A DNA stretch of 15,487 nucleotides from an uncultured Muribaculaceae bacterium (GTDB taxonomy: Bacteria > Bacteroidota > Bacteroidia > Bacteroidales > Muribaculaceae): the NCBI GenBank assembly GCA_910584185.1, contig CAJTYC010000063.1:1-15487 (forward strand), read 5' to 3'. Position numbers and translations under genes: made by a program. Positions 1 to 8,025 of this stretch are shown one piece after another. The notes under the pieces were generated by a model that was not told where the DNA came from, made no database searches, and saw only the letters and a list, made by a program, of their open reading frames with translations. Positions within the stretch are counted from its first letter, which is position 1, and each line of letters starts with the position of its first letter.

Positions 1-3
1 CAG

Positions 4-11
4 CAAAGGTA
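4..11 (-). promoter_or_regulatory. Possible -7 box for a gene left of the window
   Basis: Read on the minus strand this is TACCTTTG, an exact match to the Bacteroidetes -7 consensus TAnnTTTG. No TTTG lies at the expected distance upstream, so only half of the promoter is supported. It lies beyond the operon terminator at 140-177 and would drive a minus-strand gene outside the window. Confidence 0.3.
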
Positions 12-139
12 TATTTAGCGCTTAAAATTGCCTCGCGGAGTTTGGGCCGTTTACATAATGGTCCAAATGTAGGCGATTTGGAAATTGCCATTACATCGTG
101 CATTCAAGGTCAAATTAATGTTTTGTCTACACGTGGCAA

Positions 140-177
140 CAAAAAATTGGAGGGGCGATTTCCAAATCGTCCCTCCA
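140..177 (-). terminator. Intrinsic terminator of the glycogen operon
   Basis: A 14-bp stem (148-161 with 164-177, one G-T wobble) closes on a 2-nt loop. On the minus strand it is followed by a run of T (AATTTTTTG). It begins 22 nt after the stop codon of the GH57 gene, where the end of the three-gene minus-strand transcript is expected. Confidence 0.85.
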
Positions 178-199
178 TAGTGCTAACAGGGTGTTGTCC

Positions 200-1693
200 T
201 TATTTGGCTGCGGGTTTTCGGCCGTGTTTGCGCCCCGGTTTCTTTGGTTCTGTCTCTGCCTTGGGCTCCATCTCTGCCTTGGACTCTGCTGCTGCCTTGG
301 GTTTGCGACCCGGCTTTGCTTTTGGCTTTGCTTCGGCGGCAGCTTTTGGGGCTGCCACTACCTCTTCGTGCTCTACCACTGTCAGGGTGTCGTCGTTGAG
401 GATGTTGGCGCGTAGGGTCTTCACCTCCTTGTTGAGCGAGTTGATTTCGCTTGCTTGGTTGCGGATGGTCAGCAGCAGGGAGTTCAGCTCTTCGTTGTCT
501 ATGCTCTCGGGATACTGTTCCTCCACGCGTACCAGGAAGTCAGCCAGTACGTTCATGTAGTTGGTGAACGCTGAGAAAGGTGAATCGTATGGGCTGAATG
601 CAGCGTGCGAAGCCCCGTCGGCCATGTTCTTCGTGCTCATGTAGTAGAAGTGGTCGCTGCTCTGCAGGTATTCCCAGTCTTGCTTCAGTCGGCGGTCGTC
701 GCAAAGGCTCACGCGCTCCGCCACGCCGTAGAGCTTGCCGAGAGCTTCATTCTGCAAACCGTTACCCTTCCATGCCGACACGTCGCGGGCCTCGTCGATA
801 CCCGACATCGGATATGGCACTGAGAGCTCGCCTACAGCCTTCATCTTCGACACAACCTCCGACGGTGTGGCAAACACGATGTTGCGCTCGGCGGCGAAGC
901 GGGGAAGTGCCTTCATGAAGAGGAAAATACCCGTGGATGCAGGCAGGAACGAGCCGAACGTATCCATGCTGAAATGCAGGTTTATAACCTGTTCCTCCTC
1001 GGGGAGCGCAGCAATCCAGTCCATATACTTATCTGCGTTGAGCGGATATTCAGGCCATTCGGGATTGTTGAAGTTCTGCGACAGGTCAGAGCCTAACTTG
1101 TCGTTGGTGAGCAGCATCTTCAAGTTGGGGGCAGTTGCAGCTTTGTAGATGTAGTTTGGCGACTTCCAGCCAAGCACATGCTTTGCACCCACTGTGAGGC
1201 AGCTCTTGAAACCCATGGCGTTGATGAGCATCGCGATGTCATCGTCATATATCAGCTCGGTGTTGGAGAATGTTTTCGGAGTGACGTTGAGCGTGTTTTT
1301 GAGCATCACCATCTGCTTCTTCACATCGCGCATGAACTCCTCGGGGTCTTCGAGCGAGGAGAGCGAGTGCGAGTATGTGCCGGCGATAAACTCCACGCAG
1401 CCAGTGTCGGCGAGTTGCTTCAGCTTCTCAATCACCTCCGGCACATAGAGCTGGAGTTGCTCCAAGGCGGTGCCAGACACCGAGATAGCGCACTTGAAGG
1501 CACCGTTGGTCTCGCGAATCATGTCGAGCAGCGTGTCGCACATCGGCAGGTATGAGTTCTCTGCCAAGCGGGAGATTATTTCGTCGTCGGCAAAGTCGTC
1601 ATAATAATAATGGTCATTGCCGATATCGAAGAAGCGGTATCTTTTCAGTCTGAAAGGCTGATGAATCTTGAAATAAAAACAGATATTTTTCAT
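200..1693 (-). CDS. GH57 alpha-amylase-like protein with Lys/Ala/Pro-rich tail
   Basis: The 497-residue protein resembles the glycoside hydrolase family 57 alpha-amylases that sit in Bacteroidetes glycogen clusters. Visible family motifs are HQPFR at 11-15, with an invariant-type His11, and SNTELIYDD at 143-151, where Glu146 is in the nucleophile position. The fourth motif is aberrant: where active enzymes have MDYETFG this one has FSMDTFG (241-247). With no gap, the acid/base Asp becomes Ser242, so hydrolase activity is doubtful. Residues 412-430 look like a short coiled coil, and residues 446-497 form a basic tail with two PGRK motifs. No signal peptide is seen, so it is probably cytoplasmic. 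The start at 1693 fits the family N-terminus (MKNICFYF); earlier in-frame starts (1732 ATG, 1753 TTG) would add an unlikely extension. It is the last gene of the operon, 91 nt after the glycosyltransferase. Family assignment is firm; activity is uncertain. Confidence 0.9.
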   Translation of the reverse strand: MKNICFYFKIHQPFRLKRYRFFDIGNDHYYYDDFADDEIISRLAENSYLPMCDTLLDMIRETNGAFKCAISVSGTALEQLQLYVPEVIEKLKQLADTGCVEFIAGTYSHSLSSLEDPEEFMRDVKKQMVMLKNTLNVTPKTFSNTELIYDDDIAMLINAMGFKSCLTVGAKHVLGWKSPNYIYKAATAPNLKMLLTNDKLGSDLSQNFNNPEWPEYPLNADKYMDWIAALPEEEQVINLHFSMDTFGSFLPASTGIFLFMKALPRFAAERNIVFATPSEVVSKMKAVGELSVPYPMSGIDEARDVSAWKGNGLQNEALGKLYGVAERVSLCDDRRLKQDWEYLQSSDHFYYMSTKNMADGASHAAFSPYDSPFSAFTNYMNVLADFLVRVEEQYPESIDNEELNSLLLTIRNQASEINSLNKEVKTLRANILNDDTLTVVEHEEVVAAPKAAAEAKPKAKPGRKPKAAAESKAEMEPKAETEPKKPGRKHGRKPAAK

Positions 1694-1784
1694 TTGTTCG
1701 TTTTGGCTTGTTGTAAATTCCGCGACTGCCATGAGGCGTAATGATGTCGCCAATAGGCTTGGATTACGCGGAAATTGATTGTGG

Positions 1785-3053
1785 TTATTTATTTCTGTCA
1801 GCGATAACTCTCTTATATATGTCGATCACCTTCTTGCCGGCCTTCTCCCAGGTGATGCCATGTATCTCCTCTATGCCTCGGTCGCGAAGCTCGCGATGCA
1901 AGGCGGGGTATGTAGTCAGCGCGTGCATTGCATCGGCCATTGCATCTATATCCCAATAGTCGGTCTTGATTACGTTGTCGAGAATCTCGGCGCATCCCGA
2001 CTGCTTCGATATAATCGACGGCACTCCCATCTCCATTGCCTCAAGCGGCGATATGCCGAATGGCTCGGACACGGAGGGCATGACGTATACATCGGAATCG
2101 GCAAGCATTTCATACACCTGCTTGCCGCGCAGGAATCCGGTGAAATGGAAACGGTCGGCTATGTTGCGCCTGGCCGCGAGCTTGATCATCGCGTCCATCA
2201 TATCGCCCGATCCGGCCATCACAAAGCGCACGTGCTTGTTCTTCTGAAGCACTTTGGCGGCGGCCTCCACAAAGTATTCCGGACCCTTCTGCATCGTGAT
2301 ACGTCCGAGGAATGTAATCACCTTATCCTTCTTCTCGCGGCGGGGCAGGTTAACCAGCTCGTCGCTCAGCGGAATCACGGCATTATGCACCGTAGTTACC
2401 TTGTCAGGGCTGATGCCATACTTGTCTATCACGGTGCGGCGAGTCAGCTCCGACACGGTCATGATATGGTCGGCATTCTCCATGCCATCCTTCTCGATTG
2501 CAAACACCGTGGGGTTCACGTTGCCGCGCGAACGGTCGAAGTCGGTGGCATGCACGTGTATCACGAGCGGCTTGCCGGTGACATTCTTGGCATGTATGCC
2601 GGCCGGATAGGTGAGCCAGTCGTGAGAGTGGATTATGTCGCACGGTATGGTGCGGGCTATCACTCCGGCCACTATCGAGTAATTGTTGATTTCCTCAATG
2701 AGGTTGTCGGGATATTTGCCCGAAAACTCTATGCAGCCCAGGTCGTTGAGACGCATATAGTTGAAGTCTGCATAGATATGGTCGCGCAGTGCGTAGTAAA
2801 GCTCGGGGCTCATCACCTTGCCTATACGGTTCTGCACATAGTCATAGCTCACATCGCGCCAGGCCACCGGCGTGCAGTTGGCCCCCACGATATTGGCGAA
2901 TCCCTTCTCCTCGTCGCCCCAGGGCTTGGGGATGACAAAGGTTATCTCCATGTCGCCATTGTTATACATGCCTTTGGTAAGGCCATAACTGGCTGTGCCG
3001 AGTCCACCGAGAATATGAGGGGGGAACTCCCAGCCAAACATTAGTGCTTTCAT
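1785..3053 (-). CDS. Glycogen synthase-type glycosyltransferase (GT4-like)
   Basis: This 422-residue GT-B glycosyltransferase probably transfers glucose from a nucleotide sugar to a growing alpha-1,4-glucan in the cytoplasm. The N-terminal Rossmann half carries a GGLG loop (16-19) and HSHDW (142-146). The C-terminal half carries GRITMQKG (250-257, with Arg251 and Lys256 expected to bind phosphates) and the E-x7-E motif EPFGISPLE (Glu330, Glu338). The length suits a stand-alone retaining enzyme and is shorter than typical E. coli-type GlgA (about 475 residues). It starts 3 nt after the debranching enzyme stop, so the two are translated from one mRNA, and the GH57 gene follows. The operon setting supports glycogen synthase over a cell-envelope transferase, but donor specificity (UDP- or ADP-glucose) cannot be read from the sequence. 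Confidence 0.9.
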   Translation of the reverse strand: MKALMFGWEFPPHILGGLGTASYGLTKGMYNNGDMEITFVIPKPWGDEEKGFANIVGANCTPVAWRDVSYDYVQNRIGKVMSPELYYALRDHIYADFNYMRLNDLGCIEFSGKYPDNLIEEINNYSIVAGVIARTIPCDIIHSHDWLTYPAGIHAKNVTGKPLVIHVHATDFDRSRGNVNPTVFAIEKDGMENADHIMTVSELTRRTVIDKYGISPDKVTTVHNAVIPLSDELVNLPRREKKDKVITFLGRITMQKGPEYFVEAAAKVLQKNKHVRFVMAGSGDMMDAMIKLAARRNIADRFHFTGFLRGKQVYEMLADSDVYVMPSVSEPFGISPLEAMEMGVPSIISKQSGCAEILDNVIKTDYWDIDAMADAMHALTTYPALHRELRDRGIEEIHGITWEKAGKKVIDIYKRVIADRNK

Positions 3054-3056
3054 GGT

Positions 3057-5018
3057 TTATTCGGATTGCGATAAGAGTTTGCTCATTCGGTTCACGGCAC
3101 GTATCGTGCTCAATATCTCGCCTACGTTCTTGGCGGTACTGACTGCACCGCGTCCGGCGTAGGGTGGGTTGGCGTCATACATCTCCGACAGCGAGCCGAT
3201 GCACCCCTCAGACATCTCATCCTCGAAGCCAATCAGCATACGCTCGATAAAAGAGACACCGCTCATGCCGAACACCCTGAAGTAAGCGTCGGCATAGAAG
3301 CCGAACAGCCACGGGCGTGCAGGACCCTGATGCACCGTGTATTCGCGTTCCGTAGGATTGCCCACATATACCGGACGGTAATTGTGGCTCTTCGGGCTGA
3401 GCGACCGCAGGCCCTTGGGGGTGAGCAGTTCGCGGGTGCAGAAGTCGAGCACTTTCTTGCGCTGGCGACGGTCGAGAGGGGAGTTCTCCATGCCTATGGC
3501 AATAGCCATGTTGGGTCTCACCTCCAAGTCGGTATATGTGCCGTTCACGTAGTCATACAGGTAGCCGTAATCGTTGAGGAATGTATCGACAAACGACTTG
3601 CCGCAACGGTCGGACAACTCCTTAAGTTGGTCTGCATACTCAGGTTCCAAACCATTCGACTCAAGCAACTCGATGAGGAATCTCAGCGCGTTATACCAGA
3701 GCGCGTTGAACTCCAATATATAGCCGGTACGTGGTATGATGGGGTGCCCATCTATCGATGCCGACAGCCAAGTGACAGGTTTCTCTGCACCTTCGCTTGT
3801 CACGAGTCCGTTATCCTCGAGATTGAGGTTGGTCACCTTGCCTTGGCGTATACTCTCCACGAGCCATTTCACATCTTCGAGATAACGCTCCCGGCATTTG
3901 TTGACATCATTGAAGTGCTTGTATTGCTGTATGGCCCAGAGTGTCCACAATGGTATGTCGGGCAGATCAATCTCGCGTATCACGCGGTCCTTCTCACCGG
4001 TCTCAACATAGTGGCGCAAGGCTTTCATGAAGCTGCCGAGTATAGCGTGGTAATCCTCCTCGTGGTCAATGGCGAGGGTGCAGCCCGGCAGAGCGATAAG
4101 CTCATCGCGACCGCGCACATTGTACCAGGGGAAGCCGGCCATGATATACATGCCATGCTCGTTCTTTACATAGAACTGCTTGGCGGCATTCTTAAGGCAG
4201 TTGAAGAAGCTCGTGCGGCAAGTGCGCATCTTTAGCTCGTTCTCATAGGTGGAGACGAATGTGGCCGGGTCGGTCTCGAATGTAGAGGCCGAGAAGATTA
4301 TCGACTCACCCTTCTTGATTGGAAGCTCGAAATATCCGGGCACCCAGAGGTCCTCCTTATAAGGTATGCCGCGGTCGCGGTCTTTATAATATTCTATGCC
4401 GTTATACCAATGGCCGTCGTCAACCCATGTGGCTTCCTTGTTAAACTGCATGAAGAGCGACGGGTAACCCTCATAGAGGCAAGAGGCGATGCCGTTGGGC
4501 ACATGGCGAATCTCGCGGTTGATGCCGGGGTTCTCCACCACAAGACTGTTGGCATCGCGAAAGGCAAGGAATGGCCTGAATCGCAAGGTCGTGGGGGAGT
4601 GGGCCTCCAAGAGCGTGTATTTTATCAGAATCCGGTTCTCATGTGAAATAAATACTTTCTCCTTGGTCATGATGACCCCGCCTACGCGGAATGTCAGTTT
4701 AGGCACTGACTCGCAAGTGAACTCGCGGATGTACTTATGGCCATTCGGACTGAAGACGTTGTCGCCATATTGGTGCAAGCCGAGGTTGAATGATGCGCCA
4801 TGCTGTATCACCGATTCATCGAGTGCCGACAGCAGCACGTGTGCCTTGTCGTCCATCTCCGGAATCGGTATCACAAGCAAGCCATGCTGTTTGCGCGTGT
4901 TGCAACCCACTATAGTGGTGCAATGATAGGCTCCCGACATGTTGGTGCGCAGCATCTCCTTTGGCAACGATTGCTCCAGGTTGATCATAAGGTTCTTGTC
5001 AAATTTCAGATAACTCAT
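3057..5018 (-). CDS. Glycogen debranching enzyme (amylo-alpha-1,6-glucosidase family)
   Basis: The 653-residue protein has the two-part layout of archaeal/bacterial-type debranching enzymes. An N-terminal beta-rich domain (about 1-270) is followed by an (alpha/alpha)6 catalytic domain (about 275-650). Catalytic-domain signatures are AGFPWYNVRGRDELIALPG (294-312, matching the family's G-[FY]-PW...GRD...LPG block), TWLSA (416-420), GYILEFNALWYNALR (432-446), HQGPARPWLFG (563-573) and SEMYDANPP (611-619). It would remove alpha-1,6 branches from glycogen or imported maltodextrin in the cytoplasm. It is the first gene of the operon. The 286-nt region before it (5019-5304) holds a candidate promoter at 5226-5257 and a 12-bp tandem repeat at 5060-5083. 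The start at 5018 follows an A-rich leader with no strong Shine-Dalgarno, normal in Bacteroidetes. Confidence 0.93.
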   Translation of the reverse strand: MSYLKFDKNLMINLEQSLPKEMLRTNMSGAYHCTTIVGCNTRKQHGLLVIPIPEMDDKAHVLLSALDESVIQHGASFNLGLHQYGDNVFSPNGHKYIREFTCESVPKLTFRVGGVIMTKEKVFISHENRILIKYTLLEAHSPTTLRFRPFLAFRDANSLVVENPGINREIRHVPNGIASCLYEGYPSLFMQFNKEATWVDDGHWYNGIEYYKDRDRGIPYKEDLWVPGYFELPIKKGESIIFSASTFETDPATFVSTYENELKMRTCRTSFFNCLKNAAKQFYVKNEHGMYIMAGFPWYNVRGRDELIALPGCTLAIDHEEDYHAILGSFMKALRHYVETGEKDRVIREIDLPDIPLWTLWAIQQYKHFNDVNKCRERYLEDVKWLVESIRQGKVTNLNLEDNGLVTSEGAEKPVTWLSASIDGHPIIPRTGYILEFNALWYNALRFLIELLESNGLEPEYADQLKELSDRCGKSFVDTFLNDYGYLYDYVNGTYTDLEVRPNMAIAIGMENSPLDRRQRKKVLDFCTRELLTPKGLRSLSPKSHNYRPVYVGNPTEREYTVHQGPARPWLFGFYADAYFRVFGMSGVSFIERMLIGFEDEMSEGCIGSLSEMYDANPPYAGRGAVSTAKNVGEILSTIRAVNRMSKLLSQSE

Positions 5019-5059
5019 GATATGCTGTGATGTTAAAAAGTTTTTTTATGGTATATACA

Positions 5060-5083
5060 TTATACAATGTTTTATACAATGTT
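5060..5083. repeat. Perfect 12-bp tandem repeat in the debranching enzyme leader
   Basis: TTATACAATGTT occurs twice head to tail (5060-5071 and 5072-5083), ending 42 bp before the debranching enzyme start. Two adjacent identical sites in an AT-rich leader could be a regulator binding site. Alternatively they belong to a second promoter: on the minus strand a TTTG (5088-5091) lies 21 nt before TATAATG. Function is inferred from position only. Confidence 0.5.
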
Positions 5084-5225
5084 TTCAAATATCGAAGTGA
5101 CCATCTTGGGTAGTAGAGCGTGACCAAACGGTGTGTTTGAAGAGAGATGTGCTTGGCGAGAAATCTCGCGCCGCAATAAGGGGAGATTCGTGATCAACGA
5201 TGCCTGCTTTCGGTATGTGTCATCA

Positions 5226-5257
5226 CAAAATTATATAATTTTTTCGAAATCAACAAC
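5226..5257 (-). promoter_or_regulatory. Candidate promoter of the glycogen operon
   Basis: On the minus strand, TAATTTTG (5233-5226) is an exact Bacteroidetes -7 box. It is preceded at exactly 20 nt by GTTG (5257-5254), a three-out-of-four match to the -33 TTTG. A start near 5219 would leave a leader of about 200 nt before the debranching enzyme, including the 12-bp tandem repeat and a short inverted repeat GCGAGA/TCTCGC at 5156-5169. Confidence 0.45.
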
Positions 5258-5304
5258 ATGTTTTGCAACATGCAACAAATGTCTTATATTTTGTCAAATT
5301 TTTA

Positions 5305-6774
5305 TCATCCTTTTCGCTTTCCACGTGCATCTATCAGCATCTGCTCCCTTATTTCTTCGGGTGTCGGCAGTTCTATGTCCTTTACGAGAAGCGAACCGAA
5401 TTGCTCATATGCCTTGTCGAAGTCGGGCTCGAGCTGACCGGTCATGCGGGCATAGATGTTCTTGAAGTCGGGTATGAAGTCGGTCACGCCTTGCTTGTCA
5501 AATTTCTCCAGAAACTTCGCCACCGTCAGCTCGCCCGGCTCTATGGCCGGTATTATCCCTTTGGTGCTTTCATCTATCACCACGTGATATATCAGACCCG
5601 CCTCGGTGAGTTTCTTTATGATTAGCCCTACAATGCGTATAGGCAGGCAGTAGGCCACGGCAAGTTCCTGCTCGCTGTATGGCTTCTCGTGCTCGCTATA
5701 TCGCTTGGATGCCACTGCCATTATAATCAGCGACACAAAGTGCCAGCCCCGAGTGCTGATCTTCGACTCTTCGCCCATGAGATTGAAGGTGAAAACATTC
5801 TGCATCGAATAGGCGAGCATACACCCCGTGAGCAAGGCGAGCCATGAGAGCTGAAGCCATACGAGCATCAATGGCAGGAAGGCAAACGACCCGTAGATGG
5901 CATTATATTTCGACACATATATCTGGCCGTTGAGAAATAGCATCTGGAGCACCTGGAAGGCTATGGCGGCGAGCGCCCCCGATATGGCGGCATATTTGAA
6001 CTCCACCTTCGTGTTGGGTATCAGGTAGTAGCTGAGCGTGAAGGCGAGCCATGCAAGCAGAAGCGGCGCGGCAATCTCCAATGTCCAGTTAAAGACAGGA
6101 GCCAGTATAGGCACGTTGAAGTTGTCTTGTATTATACTCGACATGAACACCGATATACCCGAAGAGCATATCAGAAGCACCGGTATGATGAGACATATCG
6201 CGATGTAGTCGGTGAGTTTCTGGTACATGGTGCGTTGCGCCTGCACTCCCCAGATATTGTTGAACGTATCTTCGATATATGAGAGCAACGATATCACAGT
6301 CCAGAGAAGCATCACGATGCCGACACCCACAAACACCCCCTGAGCCGCAGTGCTGAGATATGAGTCTACAAATTGCAACGCAGTGCCGATGCTCTGCGCC
6401 TGGGAGGGGAAGAGTTTGTACAGCTCGGTCTGGATTAACTCCTGGAGTCCAAACCCTCGGCCTATAGCCACAAGCAGAGCCAACAGTGGCACTACCGACA
6501 GCACGGTGCTGTAGGTCAGGGCCATCGACCTTATCTGGAGCGATGAGTTGAAGAATGCCGACAAGGTGAGATTCAGCGTCTTTACTATGCGCACCTTCAT
6601 GCTGCTGCGTGGATCTTTCCATACGCCATCCATCACATAGTTGTAGGCATTAATACATTTGTCTACTAACTTGCCTAAGAATCCTTGCTTCTCGGCGGTC
6701 GTAACGGGGGCAGATGCCGGCTGCTCTGCCGAATCCTTGTCGGGAGTGGTGGTCTGCTTGGTGTCTATATTCAT
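5305..6774 (-). CDS. YihY/BrkB-family inner membrane protein
   Basis: The 489-residue protein belongs to the YihY/BrkB (former 'ribonuclease BN') family, whose biochemical role is still unsettled. After a polar N-terminus (about 1-75) there are six hydrophobic segments, roughly at 88-106, 145-166, 190-212, 232-253, 262-283 and 298-325. The family signature YNAIYGSFAFLP (290-301) runs into LMLVWLQLSW (302-311). Residues 335-489 form a soluble cytoplasmic tail whose first part (about 345-400) looks like a winged helix. Such a tail occurs in longer family members, whereas E. coli YihY is about 290 residues. The gene lies downstream of the RNase P RNA terminator and has no clear promoter of its own in the 60-nt gap. 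It is separated from the glycogen operon by 286 nt, so co-regulation is doubtful. Confidence 0.9.
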   Translation of the reverse strand: MNIDTKQTTTPDKDSAEQPASAPVTTAEKQGFLGKLVDKCINAYNYVMDGVWKDPRSSMKVRIVKTLNLTLSAFFNSSLQIRSMALTYSTVLSVVPLLALLVAIGRGFGLQELIQTELYKLFPSQAQSIGTALQFVDSYLSTAAQGVFVGVGIVMLLWTVISLLSYIEDTFNNIWGVQAQRTMYQKLTDYIAICLIIPVLLICSSGISVFMSSIIQDNFNVPILAPVFNWTLEIAAPLLLAWLAFTLSYYLIPNTKVEFKYAAISGALAAIAFQVLQMLFLNGQIYVSKYNAIYGSFAFLPLMLVWLQLSWLALLTGCMLAYSMQNVFTFNLMGEESKISTRGWHFVSLIIMAVASKRYSEHEKPYSEQELAVAYCLPIRIVGLIIKKLTEAGLIYHVVIDESTKGIIPAIEPGELTVAKFLEKFDKQGVTDFIPDFKNIYARMTGQLEPDFDKAYEQFGSLLVKDIELPTPEEIREQMLIDARGKRKG

Positions 6775-6833
6775 AGTGGTCTCTTTTTTTACTTAGCCTT
6801 ATTAGCCCTATCCGGTTTTTAAGATATAACAAA

Positions 6834-6863
6834 TTGCCCGGCGCTTTTGCAAGCGTCGGGCAA
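6834..6863 (-). terminator. Hairpin terminator after RNase P RNA
   Basis: A 13-bp stem (6834-6846 with 6851-6863, one mismatch) closes on a 4-nt loop. It starts 9 nt past the 3' end of the RNase P RNA on the minus strand. The minus-strand T stretch that follows is short and broken (TTTGTTAT), so some read-through into the membrane protein gene is possible. The plus-strand side has a better T run (ATTTTTA). Confidence 0.7.
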
Positions 6864-6871
6864 ATTTTTAG

Positions 6872-7248
6872 GTGGCAGAGATGTTGTAAGCCGGGTTATG
6901 TGCTCGGCGACTCTGCGTCGCGCGAGTGTCTGTCATTTATCTGAGCGGCCGTTTGCACGGCGCGCTTTAGCAGTCTACCCCCCGACAATGGACGAGCAGC
7001 CCTTTGTTGCCGGTATACTTGACCTTGCAACCCGCAGGATGTGCGGCCCGACATGTCGCCATGCCGGCCGGTGGGCTCTTACCCCACCTTTTCACCCTTG
7101 CCGCGTGTGCATCGCTGCCACGGGCGGTTATTTTCTGTCACTTATCCCCGACGTCGCCGCCGGCTTTCCGTTAGAAAATGCGGTGCTCTGCGTTGCCCGG
7201 ACTTTCCTCTTCATGTCTATCCATGAAGCGACAGACCACATTTCTGCC
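6872..7248 (-). ncRNA. rnpB: RNase P RNA (bacterial type A)
   Basis: This is the catalytic RNA of ribonuclease P, which trims the 5' leaders of precursor tRNAs. On the minus strand the conserved blocks appear in the right order: GAGGAAAGTCCGGGC near the 5' end, GACAGAAAATA, GGTGGGGTAAGAGCCCACC in the middle, AGATAAATGACAG, and the closing ACCCGGCTTAC near the 3' end. The first and last ten bases (GGCAGAAATG and CATCTCTGCC) pair with one mismatch to form helix P1, which fixes both ends to within a few bases. The length of about 377 nt is normal for type A. It has its own promoter (7258-7289) and a terminator (6834-6863). I am very confident of the identity. Confidence 0.97.
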
Positions 7249-7257
7249 TTCGTGTTG

Positions 7258-7289
7258 CAAATTTAGCACTTTTTGTCGGTTTCTGCAAA
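7258..7289 (-). promoter_or_regulatory. Promoter of the RNase P RNA gene
   Basis: On the minus strand TTTG (7289-7286), a 20-nt spacer and TAAATTTG (7265-7258) match both Bacteroidetes sigma-ABfr elements exactly. The predicted start, a few bases past the -7 box, coincides with the 5' end of helix P1 of the RNA. It is among the best promoters in the window. Confidence 0.85.
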
Positions 7290-7321
7290 CGTTTATTCCA
7301 CATCTGAAGCTGGATCTGTGC

Positions 7322-7975
7322 TCATTCCATGCCGAGCATCGAGCGCACGGCGCTCAGTATCGCTTCGTCTGATATGCGCGATGAGTCGAATGTAAGGTGG
7401 TAGTTGTCGGCCTCTCCCCAGCGGTCGCCGTTGGTGTAGTAGTTGTAGTAGTCGCGGCGGTCGTGGTCGCGGCGGCTTGCCTGGGTCATCGCTTCCTTGA
7501 GGTCTTTGGCATCTTCGCGTGCGAGCACGGCGGCTCCCCTGTGCTCCAACGGAGCATGCACAAAGAGGCTCACCATGCGAGGATGTTCTCTCATTACATA
7601 GTCGGCCGTCCTGCCTACTATCACGCACGATTCTTTGCGGCAAATCTCCCTTAGCACGTTGCTCTGAAACTCATACAGTTTTTCGTCGCTCATCGGGGCC
7701 TCGGTGATCTGACCAGTAGGCGACCCATAATTGAACGACAACAAGGAGCGCAACAGCGACGGCCTTTTCTCATCTTTAGAGTCGAAAATCTTCTGCGAAT
7801 AGCCCAACTTCTCGGCAGCTTTGTTGAGCAAGGTCTTGTCGTAGTAGCTTATGCCGAGACGCTCGGCAAGCATCTTGCCTATGCGCCTCCCGCCACTCCC
7901 ATATTGACGCCCTATGACTATAAGTATATGCTCGCCGGCCTCCTTGTCGGTAGGTTTATATTTGCTCTCGTTCAT
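7322..7975 (-). CDS. Cytidylate kinase-like family protein
   Basis: The 217-residue protein matches the cytidylate kinase-like family (Cytidylate_kin2 type), P-loop kinases common in Bacteroidetes. The N-terminal GRQYGSGGRRIG (22-33) is the family's nucleotide-binding loop, a variant of Walker A with no GK[ST]. CVIVGRTADYV (117-127) is the second conserved block, and YYNYYTNGDRWGEADNYHL (176-194) is a tyrosine-rich stretch typical of these proteins, in the lid/substrate part. It is probably cytoplasmic. True CMP kinase activity is not certain, because members of this family can coexist with a canonical Cmk. The ATG at 7975 is chosen over an in-frame TTG at 7999 because the latter overlaps the -7 box. 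Its downstream end runs almost directly into the RNase P promoter, with no terminator visible. Confidence 0.85.
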   Translation of the reverse strand: MNESKYKPTDKEAGEHILIVIGRQYGSGGRRIGKMLAERLGISYYDKTLLNKAAEKLGYSQKIFDSKDEKRPSLLRSLLSFNYGSPTGQITEAPMSDEKLYEFQSNVLREICRKESCVIVGRTADYVMREHPRMVSLFVHAPLEHRGAAVLAREDAKDLKEAMTQASRRDHDRRDYYNYYTNGDRWGEADNYHLTFDSSRISDEAILSAVRSMLGME

Positions 7976-7996
7976 CTTTATTTGCTTATTGCAGTG

Positions 7997-8004
7997 CAAA
8001 ATTA
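7997..8004 (-). promoter_or_regulatory. -7 box for the cytidylate kinase-like gene
   Basis: The minus strand reads TAATTTTG, an exact -7 consensus, 21 nt before the ATG at 7975. No -33 TTTG is found at the usual distance. It lies back to back with the plus-strand box at 8018-8025, making this a divergent promoter region. Confidence 0.4.
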
Positions 8005-8017
8005 AGAAAAATTTTAT

Positions 8018-8025
8018 TACTTTTG
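8018..8025 (+). promoter_or_regulatory. -7 box facing the small CxxC protein gene
   Basis: TACTTTTG in the context ATTACTTTTGTGGC is a typical Bacteroidales -7 element, though the -33 element is not recognisable. Transcription from about 8032 would run through 105 nt with no visible gene, then through the first 168-bp hairpin element, before reaching the start codon at 8312. Without the insertion the leader would be about 115 nt. Confidence 0.5.

Noticed and set aside
1779..3044. 421-residue plus-strand open frame
   Set aside because: It is antisense to the glycosyltransferase, which has clear GT-B motifs; the frame is His/Val-rich with no recognisable domain.
3330..4235. 301-residue plus-strand open frame
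   Set aside because: Antisense to the debranching enzyme catalytic domain; no independent support.
5019..5304. Hidden gene or riboswitch before the glycogen operon
   Set aside because: No convincing short gene and no riboswitch core I recognise; only promoter-like boxes, a small inverted repeat and the 12-bp tandem repeat.
6847..7266. 139-residue plus-strand open frame
   Set aside because: It covers the RNase P RNA gene, whose conserved blocks and P1 pairing explain the sequence.
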